Origin: Ricinus communis
Lineage: Eukaryota > Streptophyta > Magnoliopsida > Malpighiales > Euphorbiaceae
DNA: 64,000 nt
Assembly: GCF_019578655.1 (NCBI RefSeq)
Contig: NC_063256.1
Span: forward strand, 36,033,553-36,097,552
Direction: 5' to 3'
Position numbers and translations under genes: made by a program. The notes below the pieces were generated by a model. The model worked only from the letters and a program-made list of their open reading frames with translations. It was not told where the DNA came from and did not search any database. Within the stretch, counting starts at the first letter, position 1; the number at the start of each line of letters is the position of its first letter. Of this stretch, positions 50,289-63,954 are shown one piece after another.

Positions 50289-52444
50289 TTTTCATGAGGA
50301 AATGGTCTTGTAATTACACAAGTGGTACAGATAGATAAATAGCAAGTACATGAATCCTGCAATGAAAACCTTGTATCATGGATATAAAAGGGTAAAGGGA
50401 TAATAAGCTTAGAATCTCCAATAACCCTGAAAGCATTGTATTCTATATTAGTCTTTTGGAGATCTTTTTTGACAATAGAAGCAGTATTAACTGTACTTAG
50501 AGAAATACTATATCTCCATCAATGTAAGTGTGCATATAATGAGTGAATGATATTTGCCTTTTCTTAATAACACTTGATTTCCCTTGCTCAAGTTATGAAT
50601 ATTTCAGATGGAACTCTGTCTCAGAGAGCCCTTGCATGCAAATATATTAAAAGGAAGAGGAAGAAGTGGTCAAGAGGGCAATGCATGGAGAACTCAGGGT
50701 GTCAATATAGAGATTGTTCGCTTTCAGTTCTGCAGTTTGTTGCCTTCGTTGTGAAAGAGTAGTGTTGTTAAGACCATAGGGAAGGACCACAGGCAGATCA
50801 CAACTTGGTAAACTATACAAGTATACACAAAGGAAGGTTGGAAAATCTCCAACCTCAATTTTCATTTTATTATTTTTTTGAGTTCCAAAAATTACTTTAA
50901 AAAAAATTGGTAAATTAATATTCTTTTAGAATAGATTTAAAAATAAATAGTTTATAAAAAATAAATAAATTAACATATATTAAATAAAATATCATAAATT
51001 TATATTTTAATATCCAACAACAATTTCAAACACTCATTATGGACTCTTATTTGTTAAATTGTCTAACTCATTCTTATATGTGTGTAATTGGAAAAAAAAA
51101 AAAATACATCTAAAGTTTTACTATTTCTTGTAATAAATAATGAAATAACATTTTATCTTATGTTTTTTCAATTTTTTTAAGAAAAAAAATCTCACACATG
51201 TAATCTAGAAAATTTGAGTCAATATAAAAAGCTTGAATCAACTAAAATAATTTAAGGCTTGAAACTCAATTTTACTCTTTTGTGTTTTATGATTAAACTC
51301 GAGTTAATTAAATGATAAAAATATTTAAATTTCATTCGACTTATTTAATTATAATTATATATTTAAATGAATAAATAATTAATCAAATTGATGTATTATC
51401 ATCTAAATTTAATAGAAAATGGTTAATATAATAATCTATTAAATATTAATTTATTAAATTTGATATTGATAAATAATTTTAAATTCGAATTAAAATTAAT
51501 AAGATGAGCCGAGTTTGAATAACTCGGAGTCTGGACTTATATACTCTTATATGATAGGTCTTTAAACTTCTCATCACCTATGGATGCGAGGAAAATGGGA
51601 AGCAAAAATTGTAAATGATGAGTAAATTATAGAATAGGGTTTATGGTCTAAGTAAAAAGAAAATAGCAATTTTTACAGCCTTTTAAAAATCTACATAGAC
51701 TTTTAGTTCATTTTTAATTATAGAATAGATTATTAGAGTTCTATCAAATTTAACTTAAAATAAATAATGGATCAAAATTCTAATAGTTTAATAATTATTT
51801 TTTTCTTTTTTTATATACATTCTTATTTAAGAAATAACTTAAATTTGCTATATATATATTTTTATTTTCATATAAAATGCAAATAAAAGCTACAAATTTG
51901 GTATAAGTAAGAACTTTTAAATAAAATTATTAAGAATAAACTGTTATATATTTTTTTTCTCGCCTGTTATTTATCTAATATGATATTTAATATTTTTATA
52001 AAATTATTTTTAAATATTTTAAATATATTTATAAAAATACTAGATTTCATATCAAAGTGCAAGATATGAGACAAAAAAAAAAGTGAAGGTACTCCTATTA
52101 ATTCTCAAATCAAAGATCCTTGCCTCATCTTCATATGATACAAATAAAGCAACCACACCTTAACAAAACAATTAAACTATTGATTTAATTAAATATTTTC
52201 TCCTTAGCATATTAACTTTTTCAATAAATTTTAATTTCTCTTCTCCAAAACAAACCTAGAAACAATTTAATTACAAATTATGAGTTTAAATTTTATTTTC
52301 AAATAAAAATTTGGGATTAAGATTTGTTATTATCCTTAGTCAATCCCTAACTTTGAAATTCAGGAAGAAAAAAATAAAATTGAAAGAAAAAGGGGCAAAT
52401 ACATTTCAAAAATTAGTTGGTTTAAGCAGTTAATGTGGAGATTA

Positions 52445-52480
<36 letters not shown>

Positions 52481-52620
52481 AGAGTATAAAGCTTGTCTTT
52501 TTCAATAAATTAATGTCAAACTTTAATCTTCAATTCCCATAATGCCCCTTTACGTTGATCGCCAATCCCCTAAGGTCTGTATCAGCTTTCTCTATGCTTT
52601 GCTTTCTTCTGGGTTTGGCT
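50289..52620. other. 3'UTR of the DUF3527 gene, then AT-rich spacer
   Basis: The first 300-500 bp are probably 3'UTR. The rest is AT-rich with an (AT)n tract at 52448-52475. I looked here for the missing first coding exon of the IPCS-like gene and did not find a convincing one. Confidence 0.6.
52448..52475. repeat. (AT)n microsatellite
   Basis: Alternating AT tract about 200 bp before the first visible exon of the IPCS-like gene. Confidence 0.9.
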
Positions 52621-52660
52621 TTCATTCATTGAATTTTTTTTTTGTTCAACTTTTTTTAAG

Positions 52661-55600
52661 CTATGGAGAAAAATTTGCACAGAAATGTCAATAGAAGTTT
52701 CACTTGTTGCAGAGAATTGGAAGCCTCTTATTTCTGGAATCATCTTTCAGGTTTATTAATGCATTTATTGTTAAGTTATAGATTTTTGTCTGGGATGTTT
52801 TAGCAAATCTGATTATTAAAAAAAGGTGGGTATGCTTAATTGTCTCTATAAACTGGAGTTTTGTTAAGGAAATGGAATAATTACAATGAGTGGGGAGGGG
52901 GGGTGGGTGTTGTTGTAATGTGGGATAGTAGCAGTATTGCACTTGAGAATGAAATATTATGTATGTGGTTGGTGGTTGGTGATTTTGAGAGATGGGCTGT
53001 TTAAATATTTACAGACACTAATCGTATTGTCTTTTGACATTGTTTTCCCTATGTAAAAGACTCTAACTTTAAAGAACATTCCTTGATAGTCTAGTTCTTT
53101 ATCAACCAAGGCGATGGTGAACAAGAATTTTCTTTCATATAGTTAAAAAGACAACCTTTTTGATGGAACAGATTTTATCCTTTATGTATTCCTATTTTGT
53201 TCTCAATGCAAGAAAGTTTTGCTTCTTTAATTGCTGAAATCATGCTGTATGCTGTCTTATGTGGATGATTGCATCAGCTCTCACACTGCCTTCTCATTGT
53301 TCTGTGATTTTTGGATGGTTGAAATGCATCCCTGAAGATATATTATTTTTGTTGTTTTTGTGCAACTGTTCATCATGAGCTTTTTCAGTTTTTCTTGTCT
53401 ATTTTCTGATTGATGGTTGTGCATGTGCTTTGTTTTTCTCATTAGCATTAACCTTTTATTTTGTTTTGTTTTACTTTTTTCTTTCTTGTTTTAAGTCCTT
53501 CCCATTCCTGTTAGAACTTTTTTTTTTTGTGGAAAGATATAGTTCTTTATTTGCGTTCCATGTTATGCTGTCAAGAATTGGTATTATACGATACTAACGG
53601 ATGGGGCTCTTTTTGTCTACAGTACGTACATGGATTAGCTGCACATGGAATTCATTACTTACATAGGCCAGGACCAGCACTTCAGGATGCTGGCTTTTCC
53701 ATTCTTCCAGTGTGTGCCACTTTTGCAAATACTGTAGCTACTTCATACTGATCTTTGTGTGCGCATCCCTTTACATTTCTTCTTTTGGCCATTTCAGGAA
53801 CTTGGTCTGGACAAAGCTTATGTTAGTGAGACATTGTTTACATTCATTTTTTCTTCTTTTGTGTTGGTAAGGTTTTAAAATGTTGTTATTAATACCAACT
53901 TTGTAATATTCGCATTCTTTCAACATTCTTATTATCTGTAAGACTACTTTGCATAAACCTGTGTAACTTATACAAGTCTTTCTACTTGCTTTATGCATAT
54001 GTGTGTGCTCTGCATGCTGCACATCAACTTCCAGGGCTGTACAACATGAATTCATGGGATGAGATCTTACTTTATTTATGGAGTTGGAGAAATATGGGAG
54101 ATCCTTGGCTCTTAAAAAAGTAAATATGTCTTCATATGCTTCCGATTGAATTTAGCAGAATAGTGTAGAATGAATAGCAGGAGTAATGTGATAGAGGGGG
54201 AAGCACTTTGGTCAATTTACGAGACTTAAATATTGCATATTGCAATTTCTACTTTTAATGCTTCACCAGCTTTGAAATGCTTTCCGAATTTCACATTATT
54301 TTTCTTCAGCCTTGGAAAAAATTTACTGCATTCCGTATTCTTCTCTTTGACTTAATTGCTCCTCATCATGTTATTAAGTAGCATAATTATTAAAACACTA
54401 GCTAGTATTTATGTCTAGTATATTGATTGATCTACCGTGTTTATATTATGTGGCAATGGACCGTTCACCCTTTCATTTTTCAGCACAAGAAAATTTATAC
54501 AGCTTTAATCTGGTGCAGGGTACTTGCTTATTTAGTGGTACGTAGTTTACGGATTTTTGTTTTTCATAAGACCATTTTGATCACATTACTGGAATTTGTG
54601 TTAAATAAAAACAAATGATCCTATAGTCAAAAACTTGCATATAGTTTCATGAATTATTCTTTTTTGCCAGTTTATTCTTATTAAATTGATTAATTTGAAG
54701 AATCTTTAACAGTCAGTCATGACAATAGGGTGAAGACACAATTCTACAGATTTTATACCTATGGCAAGAAAATAAATTCTTTTATCTGCATATATTTTCA
54801 TAGTTTCACCCTTGTTTTTTGATTTTATTTATTCATCTCTGGAATGATAAGAGAAACATTTATGTGATGGTCTGGATCTGTTTTTCACAATTGGTTTTAG
54901 AAATTTTATTCCTCTTTTAGGCTTGTCAGATTCTTCGGATAGTTACATTCTATTCAACTCACCTTCCTAGTCCAAATTATCACTGCCATGAGGTAAAATT
55001 TGGCTTGTTTCATTATTTTAGAGAATTTCTAGAACCTTGTACTTTGATGGTATTGCTTCCTGAATGTTTAAATTATGTGAAATGTCTTGTCGTAATGAGA
55101 GCAATTTTTTACAATCAGGTACAACTGTCTCTTTGAGGGCTCAAAACTTGCCAGGCTTCCCCGTCCAGAAAGTGTGTTTGAACTGCTCATAATCAATTGT
55201 GAGTTCTGACCATCATTTTTCTTCGTTTGTTCACACACATGCGCATTGTTTTCTTACCTTCATGTTTACCATGGTGCTCAATTGATTTCCATTAATTGCA
55301 GTTTCCCAAGGGGTTAATTATGGCTGTGGTGATTTGATTTTTTCATCACACATGATTTTTACCCTAGTGTTTATCCGCACATATCATAAGTATGGCACAA
55401 GGAGGTAAATGCACTTATCCATGGATACTTTTGTGTTTGTTGTTTTCTTTAATTTGGTGGAGTGATAAGAGACCCAGAGTAGTTCTATACATCATGGTTG
55501 TGGTCCTTCTGGTTATGTTAGATTTTATTGGGTGCCAGGACTGATTCCTTTCATCGTTGGCACTATTTTGGCTTACCCTGCAGGTGCATAAAGCAGTTTG

Positions 55601-56741
55601 CTTGGTTACTTGCTGTGGTTCAGAGCCTTCTTATTATAGCATCTCACAAACATTACACAGTTGACATTGTCGTGGCATGGTAAAGAGGATTGCTTTCTTC
55701 CCTAGATTTAGCTTCATAGCAACAATTAGTGATTTACTTTGAGTTGTTTAATTTTTATGCAGGTATACTGTAAATTTGGTAGCATTCTTTGTTGACAAAA
55801 AATTGCCAGGTTATCATTTCATAATAGTTTGTTTTCCCCATGTGTATTTCATTGTTAATGTTTTGTTGCATGAAATATACTTGAAAATGCTAAGAAAGAA
55901 TCTATTTATCAGGACCTTTCATTGGATCACTTGCAATAGATGAACTTCTCTGTGGATTATGTTTACACTGGGTATGCATGAATAGTAGCACATGTTTTTC
56001 ATGTTTAAAGTAGAACTTGCTCAGGATTATATTGAAGCATTAAGAAGAAATAGTTGAACTAGCTGCTACATCTAGTATATAAGATCCATTCAAAATAATT
56101 CCGCATATAAAAATCATTTAGTTAAATGTCAATGAAGATATAAAAAATGGCCCATAAATTTGACTTTTGTTGAATTCTATCAACTGAAAGCATTTTATTA
56201 GCCTAAGATCCCTGTTACCTGCATATTTCTTGCTTTTCACACATTTACTACTGCATTAAACATCCATCGTTGGATCATTTGAAACTTTTGTTTGCTAATG
56301 ATATACGTTTATGAGATGTTACTTTATACTAGAATCAACAAAAGATATTATATCTGAGTTTATGCATTTTCATCTGAATGCTTAAAACTTGTCATGACAT
56401 ATATTGTTTGCTTTCTGTTGGTTACAAATCAATGAACTTCACAGAATGAAGAATACGAAGTTTTATCGAAATCATCCTAAATTTGATGTCACTACACAAT
56501 AGAGTGTGGTTGTTGGGAAATTTGATATGCTCGTCTTAATATAATATTTGAGATCTATGCCTGATATCAACTTGTTTAAACTTCTCATGCTGCACTTTTA
56601 TTGTCTTCTGTAGAACTGCCTGACCGATCTGCCGGACTCACATCTCTGCCACTGCTACCTGTAAGCAGAGACAGGGATAGCAGGAGCACAGAAGAGCATC
56701 GTAAATTACTGAATGGGGTTTCAGTTGAAACTGCAAATTAG
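52661..56741 (+). CDS. Inositol-phosphorylceramide-synthase-like gene, possibly damaged
   Basis: Plant IPC synthases (sphingomyelin-synthase family, Golgi membrane) move phosphoinositol from phosphatidylinositol to ceramide. Visible exons: 52661-52750, 53623-53709, 53798-53866, 54457-54537, 54921-54992, 55138-55198, 55302-55404, 55584-55679, 55763-55809, 56614-56741. All reading phases agree. From the internal ATG at 52685 the product is about 269 aa; Arabidopsis forms are about 300. Family motifs: [47 protein letters not shown]. The catalytic residues are kept in [17 protein letters not shown] and [14 protein letters not shown]. Oddities: KLWRKICTE is encoded before 52685 after a TTTTAAG acceptor, but no exon supplying the usual start was found; exon 4 at 54457 is preceded by CAA, not CAG; the protein stops early at VSVETAN. 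Either a gene with altered splicing or a young pseudogene. Confidence 0.8.
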
Positions 56742-59700
56742 ATATGGGACATTGTTAGTGAAAGTTTCCAGTTATTGTATTGATTTTACCTCCAGATGAT
56801 TCCCTTTAGGCACTTTGAAATGGTTAAAAATGCCTGTAAACTCACATATGATAGAACACAAATAGATTCCAATATTAGGGACAGAATCAGTGGTAAATTG
56901 TACATAGACATCAGCAATTGCTGAAGATAGCTATGCTGATGTTATCTCATTGATTATGTGACTGAATTTTCTAGCTGAGAATACATCCTCAAATTCAGTT
57001 AGTGGGTGTTTGATAAACCTCAATTTTTTTGTTATTTAAAACAGAATAAAATTATTTTATCATTTCTCATATAAGATGCAACCTTTTTTAGTTTGATCTC
57101 AGGGCATTCACTTTCCTATATGCTAGAAGAGCATGTTACATCAGGGAGAAAAGGGTACTGGCCTTGACAGCTTGTCATTTTTGAGGTATGAAGAAAACTG
57201 CTAAAATTTTGGTCCACCAATTTTAGCTGATGGGTTTTGTATGGATGAAGCATGAAACAATAAAATGGGAGACATGGTAGTGTTGGTAGTTTTATATTGA
57301 GAAAACCATGGCCTCTAATTTCTTTTGGATGCCTCTTTAGGCAATTGGGGCTGGCATGAGCTAATGATGCAATATAATAATACTTCTTGTCTGTGACCCA
57401 CACAAAACTACCATCATCCTCTACATTTTTATTTCTTTTTCTCCCCTTGTATATTCTCTTTTGATTGGAAGCTGAAATATATGGTAACATTGGAGACAGC
57501 ACTTGTTACATCACATGCATGCTTTTGTTTCTCTCCCTTTCAAAACCACTGTACCCTTCCCCTGTTTAAGCTCTTTTCCTTGGTAAAAACATGGGTTTTC
57601 CTCTTCCTGCTTTACCAGTGTCAATTTTCTGGAACAAGCAATAAGATTATTATTTCTACTTGCATTTCCAATTTAAACCATTTGTTGCAACTTCAAAAGC
57701 CTGTGTCCATTATACCTCCTTTTTAACAGGTTTCTTCTCTAATCAAGCCATCAGAATCACTAGTTGGTCATACTTCATGAATGAACTAACCTAAAATACT
57801 TTAGAAAATAGCTACTCAAGCTAAATTTACTCTTCCAGGTTGAATTTTCTTTTTTTAATTGTTTCCTCTGCCAAATTATACAATTTGAGCATGCAGAGTT
57901 CAAGGTTGTACTTTCTAGGATCCTGCTTTATTACAGTGCATGCCCAAAAGAAAGTAAAACATAATACCATAGCACAAGATATTATTCAGATTAATATTCT
58001 GTCATTGGATCCTGAGTACTGCAAAAGCATGAAAAAAGAATTGGAAAGCCAAGCTGTTGATGAAACATGTGACAGTGGTCCAAGAACTAAAGTAGGTTTG
58101 TGTGTTATATATTAAGAATTTTGCCATAGAAAAGAACTGATATCTTCCTTCATGCTTCCAAAATCCAAGAAAACCACTTTGATGAACTTTGTCTTAAAGT
58201 TCCCATACAGATCCATGGGAGCATCCTCATTGTCTGTGCTACAAATCTTAGCATAGGTAAATATGCTAAACAAAGAACATATTTTTGAATAAGAAAAAAG
58301 ATCATTGAGCCCTTACAAATGCTAATGTTTCTTTACCCATGTGGGTTTATCACTGTTTGTGGTGTGGAGACCACCACAATGTGTGTGGATGTTCTTGTAT
58401 ATATGCATTAGATAATGGCTAGAAAGGAGAAAGATAGGTCTATTTTTTAGCCAATTTAGCTGGAAAAGTTAAGTCAAGAAGAATCTAACCTTCAGTTGCA
58501 TAGTTTTCCATCATTTTATCAAACTATTACTATTGACCTCAATTATTTCTTGATCAATTTGATATAATATTTAATTTTGCCTTTCTTTTTTCACAAGCTT
58601 ATACTTCTTGTGTCAATTATCTGAAAAATTAGCTAAAACATCTTTTCCATTCTAGATTAATATAAAAAAAATATGTTAAATTTAAATTATAGAAAACAGT
58701 CTCACAAAATAAAATGAAAAATATAACTATATAAAAGTCAGATCCACCGAAACGTCTTTTATTTTCAGAGATAGAGTTATTAAGAGAAAAAATTTAGGAC
58801 ATAATTGTGCCTAAAGTGTGCTAGAGTATCTTCTATTATAATAAATTATCAAGATTGTTTTGCTTATCATTAAAACATTTGGATTTGGTAGATTTGGTCT
58901 TGAAAACACCTTTTAATACTTTAAACATAATTACCAAAAGTTGCACCAGCTGTAGCAGCAGAATTGCTTACTAAGATTGGGGCAGAAGTAGGGAAGTTTG
59001 CTTAGCAGCAAACAGTCTGGTTTGGCCCTTGGCACCTAAATAATTAATTGTTTAAACAAAACAGGATTCATTAGCAGGTTCTATGCTCACTTGCTGGCAG
59101 GAGTGGACACAAGTAGGGAAAGCAAATGCTCCTTTTAGACTAAAAATCTTGGTTGTCTTGCAACAAAAAAGTAGTAATTTTATACTCTAACTTGGTTTTG
59201 TCTAAAATTAAATTAAATTAATACTATCACTTTTTTTTTTTAACTCCGAGATATAATTAAGATATTTTAGTTGTTGATTGCGAAAGGAAACGAGGAATTT
59301 TTAGGCGGGTCAGTATGGATTCCGCACTATTTTTTAATTTTTTAATTTTTTAATTTTATTTAAAATTATTTCACGAGAGATGAATAGAGTCTCGAACTTG
59401 AGACTTCTACCTTCAATAACAGAATCCTACCAACACAGTTAGGCTTAGATAGATAAGAGTATCACTTAAAAAATATATATTTTAAGTCATTGCTTTCAAG
59501 CTCACAAATTCCATGAAGGTAAAACTGACACTTGGATAAAGAAAAAGAAGAATTGAAGTAGCTAAACCAAAATTTGACTCTAAATAAAAGCTCCCCAACA
59601 CCTCAATTCAATTAAAGGTTCAAACTTTTTCACCCTTTTAGAAGTTGGGATGCCAAAAGTAATTTTTGCCTTTTATAGGTAAGAGTACACCACATTGCTT

Positions 59701-62700
59701 CCCCTTCCTCCCCTTAAACCAAAATAAGTGTAAAAGAAAAACATTGATTTTTCTTTTTATTTCTTTTTTCTTTAGCTTTATGCATACATTGAGAAAGAAT
59801 GGGAATAAATTTAATAATGCATATGAGTATAGTTGTAAATAAATCTTAGAACTCGATTAGATAAAAATTCGTTTAATCTCTTTTAATAAGATTTATTTAA
59901 TAAATAAGTCAAATTCAAATTAAATAAAGTTTGAAAATACAGTGTTAATAATTTAATATTTAACTTATAGTTTTTGTACTTTTACTTATTATAATATAGA
60001 AATATCTACTTACATTTATTTATTAGTTAAAAATTAAATATTTAGTAATTAATTTCATAAAAAATATTGTATTTTCAATAAATTGAATTCATAAATTATA
60101 TTTATTAAGCTAGTTTAAGTTTTTTTAAACTCGTTTAAACTCAAATAAACTTAATAAATTCGACTCAGATCTACAATACATAAACCAAATTTAAGTGCAT
60201 CAAATTTTAATTCAGCTTTGTTCAATTATTAATCCGATAAATAATCTTTTGTCTGACCGACAAAGAAAATATTTGAATAAAAAAAGTCTCGGATAAATTT
60301 TATTGAAATATTAGATGGATATAAAATTTATAATTAATCCTATTATAATCACTTGCAGATCATTTTTGTATGTATAAAATACAAATTAAATTGTAAAAGG
60401 AGAAACAATGTATATCTTTTTTCCCCTTTTCCATGTGACAAAAAGTGAAAACAAAAGCATCAACAATCATATTGAAAAGAAAAAAGTCAGTTTTTTGATC
60501 ATTTGATTAAGATTTATCAACATTCTTCACAATACCAAGAATTTCTGAGGAGATACAGATAAAGATAAAGATAAAAGGTAAATTTAATCCTAAATCACCA
60601 TCAATAATATGGAACCCACATACCATTTGTCCACCTATTGGCATTAGAGACCAAAAAGGCAGGGGGGAAAAAGAAATATTCATCTTTAAACTCTAAGCAT
60701 TATGCTCAGAAATTATGGCCTAAAGTGAATTCTACCTGTAATTATAAGACCTAGATGTAGCTTATAATCAACACTAAAAAGTTTTTTTTTTCTTTCTTTA
60801 AAAGAAAAGAAAAGAATAAATTAAATAAATAGATTCATGTTACTCAACTTTTAGTAATGATTTCAATTTAGATAAAAGAGAAAAAGGAACTTTTTACTTT
60901 TTACCACATTATATGTGTTACAAATTGTTGAAATTGAAATTTTTGTTATGCTTTTTTTTTTTTCTTTTTTTTTTCTAAATACTCAAGTGAAATAAGAAAA
61001 TAATATTTAAATTTTTTTTTTTGAAAATAAAGTTTAAAAGGGTTTACGATGAAATAAAAAAATTAAATATTAAAAATAGAAATATATATTTAAGAAATTT
61101 AAATTTACTTATATTAATCTATAAATATTAAAATAGCAACGGCTGATTGATATTTTCAAATATAAATTTTAAAATTTTTTATTTATTATTTAAAAAAAAT
61201 TATTTTTTTATAATAAAAATATTATTAGCCACTAAATATCAAAAGTGGTATCTGCCAGTAAATATATTAATAACGAAAAATATATTTTTACTAATGTTAA
61301 TATGATTTATAAAAAAAATAAAAGAAAAATAAATTAATTTCTATATGGAGAAAATCCATTTACTATAGAGATATGATGACAATGACAATACCAAGATTGA
61401 TAATTTAATAAAACTAATCCATAAATGCAACTTTACCTAAACTAAGGTCTTAAGGAAAAATGATTATAGTATTAATAACACATACCCAATTAAAATATAC
61501 CTTTTTTGACTTTGACTCCCCCTCACCTCTCTACTCCACATGACAGCGATGGACTTGATTCCCGGCGATTAATCGCCACTTCCCCTGCCGATCTTTTTAT
61601 CAACTCCAGTTAATTCCTGGTTTTATTGTAAATCAATTTTCAATCACGCTCTTTTGCCTGCGCGTGCCCTCTACTCAACTGCTGCATTTGAAATAGTGCT
61701 TTAAAGAATTTTTTTCCAAGGACATTTATTAATATCTTTAAACAGCATTTATAAAAGAAAATATATTTTTTAATTTAATGCTAAACAGTCAATATTCATT
61801 TGTCCCAATTATCACTCATATAATATAAAATATAATATTTTTACTAAATTGTATTTTGATATTCTAAAATCAATAAATAATTTTATAAGATTATTAAATA
61901 TCCACGATTATGTGAGTTATTCTAAAATCAATAAATAATTTTATAAGATTATTAAATATCCACGATTATGTGAGTAACAGTTAAAATAAATAAATGTGAA
62001 ATGTTTATTATTTTTAATTTTTTTATTGTCTCCATCCTAATTATTTGTTTTAAATTTTAATCTATTTTCTTTTCTAATTAATATTAATTTAACAAATAAT
62101 TATCAAAACTATTATTTATTAATTAATATAGGTGGTATCAATTATAAATAATTATATATTTTTTATTTCAAACTTATAATTTATATATTTAACGATAAAT
62201 AATAATAAAATTGACTAAAAATATTTTATATCTTTTAATTGGTGTATAAATAAAAAAATAAACTATAAAATTAGTATGAAAAGAGTATTAGATTTTGTCA
62301 TGTGTCTAAGTATTTATTTAATTCCTCTAGCTCAATATGAACACTTTCTAGCTAGATGTAATTTTCTTTTACTTTAATACAACTATTTTCAAATTCAATG
62401 AAGTCTAATAATAAATAATAGAGTTTGATAATTATTTTTTTAAAATCTAATTTGATTTCATCCAGAAAAAGTCATCTTTTTCTTAACAATACCTTTGTCA
62501 TTTGATTCAATAGTGTTCCGTTAGATAGGAACAGATTTGATAAATACTGATAACTCTCAGATAGAGTATTCGAATGGAAAAATCCATACCCAAGACTCCA
62601 AACTTTTATTAAATAAAAAAGAAATCTATCGGAATAAAAAAACTATAGCTGTAAGTTTATTCAATTTATAAAAAGTACATATTATATAATTTTTTATTAT

Positions 62701-63500
62701 AAATAAAAAAATAAATTAAGATTTAATTTAAATTAAAATATATGTTTTCTATAGGCTAAATCTGTGGATACAATTGATATATTTTTTTGAGTTGGACTTA
62801 AATATTTGAATGGATAAGAAATTAAAATAATTTAAATCAGGTTACATGTAAATCAAATTTAAATATAATATTTTTAATTGAAGCTCTACTAAAATAAATA
62901 AAATTATATTATTCAAAATATTATTTTTCTCATATTACCACCAATGTCTATATTTATGATAAATAATATATATATATAATTTAACGATGAAATTATTTAT
63001 TAATAAAATTAAATATAAATTTATAAATAAGTCTCACATAAATGAAATAAATAATCATCTAATTCAATGTTTCATTTGTTAAATTCATATTAAGTTAATT
63101 TTTTAAGATTCACACTAAATTAGTTAATTCTATCTCTAAAAGTCTCTATTTTATTTAGCTAAGTATAATCTAATTTAATTGAAAAGTATATTTTAAATAT
63201 TAGAAAAAATTTAAAACTAAAGCATAATATAAAAATATAAAATTCTGTAAATAATAATATTATACAAATTATAATATATATTAATTTTTTTAGATGGATT
63301 CAAGACAAATAAAATAAATATATCCAGATTTATTTATTAAAAGTAAGTAAATAAATTTTTTTTGCCAGTCGCCATAATTGAGAGTGGAGTTGGTAGAAAT
63401 TTAGAAAACCAAAGAGAAGCTACAAAAACTGAAAACTTTAATAGAATTAAATAAAAATTGGAAAGCAGAAACGAGAGAATGATGAAGCGGTGAAAATGTA
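56742..63500. other. Gene-free intergenic DNA
   Basis: No recognisable gene. The 128-codon minus-strand frame at 57116-57502 has no known domain and lies in the less AT-rich 3' neighbourhood of the IPCS-like gene; I do not call it. From about 58.5 kb the DNA is very AT-rich. A 58-bp tandem duplication lies at 61861-61975. Confidence 0.6.
61861..61975. repeat. 58-bp perfect tandem duplication
   Basis: ATTCTAAAATCAATAAATAA... repeats at 61919 with no mismatch I can see over 57 bases. Identity suggests a recent event or an assembly artefact. Confidence 0.92.
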
Positions 63501-63504
63501 GAGA

Positions 63505-63872
63505 AAGTGAGTGACTGATTCTTTTGTTTGGATCCAAAAAGTTTCCTTTCTTTTTCTTTTTTCTTTTTATTACACATTCTTGCTACCCAAACAGATTATT
63601 AGCTTCACCCCTCACTCTCTACTCTCTTTTCACTAAAAAAAATCTTTTTTTTTTTTTCTTTTTTGCAAGTTTCTGTTCTCTTTCCTTAAAACCCTCTTGC
63701 ACTACCCAACAAAGTGATATAAAGAAACTAAAACTAAGCACTAAAAGCATTAATCTTTAGCTTCAAAGACAGTGAACTATCAAGAAAAGTTTCAATCTTT
63801 TTTTTTTTTCTTTTTCTTTTTGTTTCTTGAGTTTTTGTTTTTGTTTTTATAAGAGATTGAATTTTTAGCCAA
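63505..63872 (+). promoter_or_regulatory. Pyrimidine-rich 5' leader of the BSK-like gene
   Basis: Long T/C-rich stretches (about 63537-63670 and 63790-63850) directly precede the ATG, typical of plant 5' leaders. No confident TATA box, and the start of transcription is unknown. Confidence 0.4.
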
Positions 63873-63954
63873 ATGGGAGCTAGGTGCTCCAAATTATCAC
63901 TCTGTTGGTGGCCATCTAATCTCAAATCAAACCTCAATGAGTCTTCTGATCTTG
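63873..63954 (+). CDS. BSK-type receptor-like cytoplasmic kinase, first coding exon (partial)
   Basis: 82 nt: 27 codons plus one base, ending at a GTTTGT donor. The peptide starts [19 protein letters not shown] and closely matches the N-terminus I recall for Arabidopsis BSK5 ([14 protein letters not shown]), including the phase-1 intron after SDL. Gly2 is a likely N-myristoylation site and Cys5 a possible palmitoylation site, tethering the kinase to the plasma membrane, where BSKs pass brassinosteroid and immune signals from receptor kinases. Kinase and TPR domains lie beyond the window, so the call rests on the N-terminus only. Confidence 0.82.

Noticed and set aside
57116..57502. 128-codon minus-strand frame downstream of the IPCS-like gene
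   Set aside because: No recognised domain, low-complexity neighbourhood, no promoter or splice context. It could be part of a non-coding transcript, but that cannot be supported from sequence.
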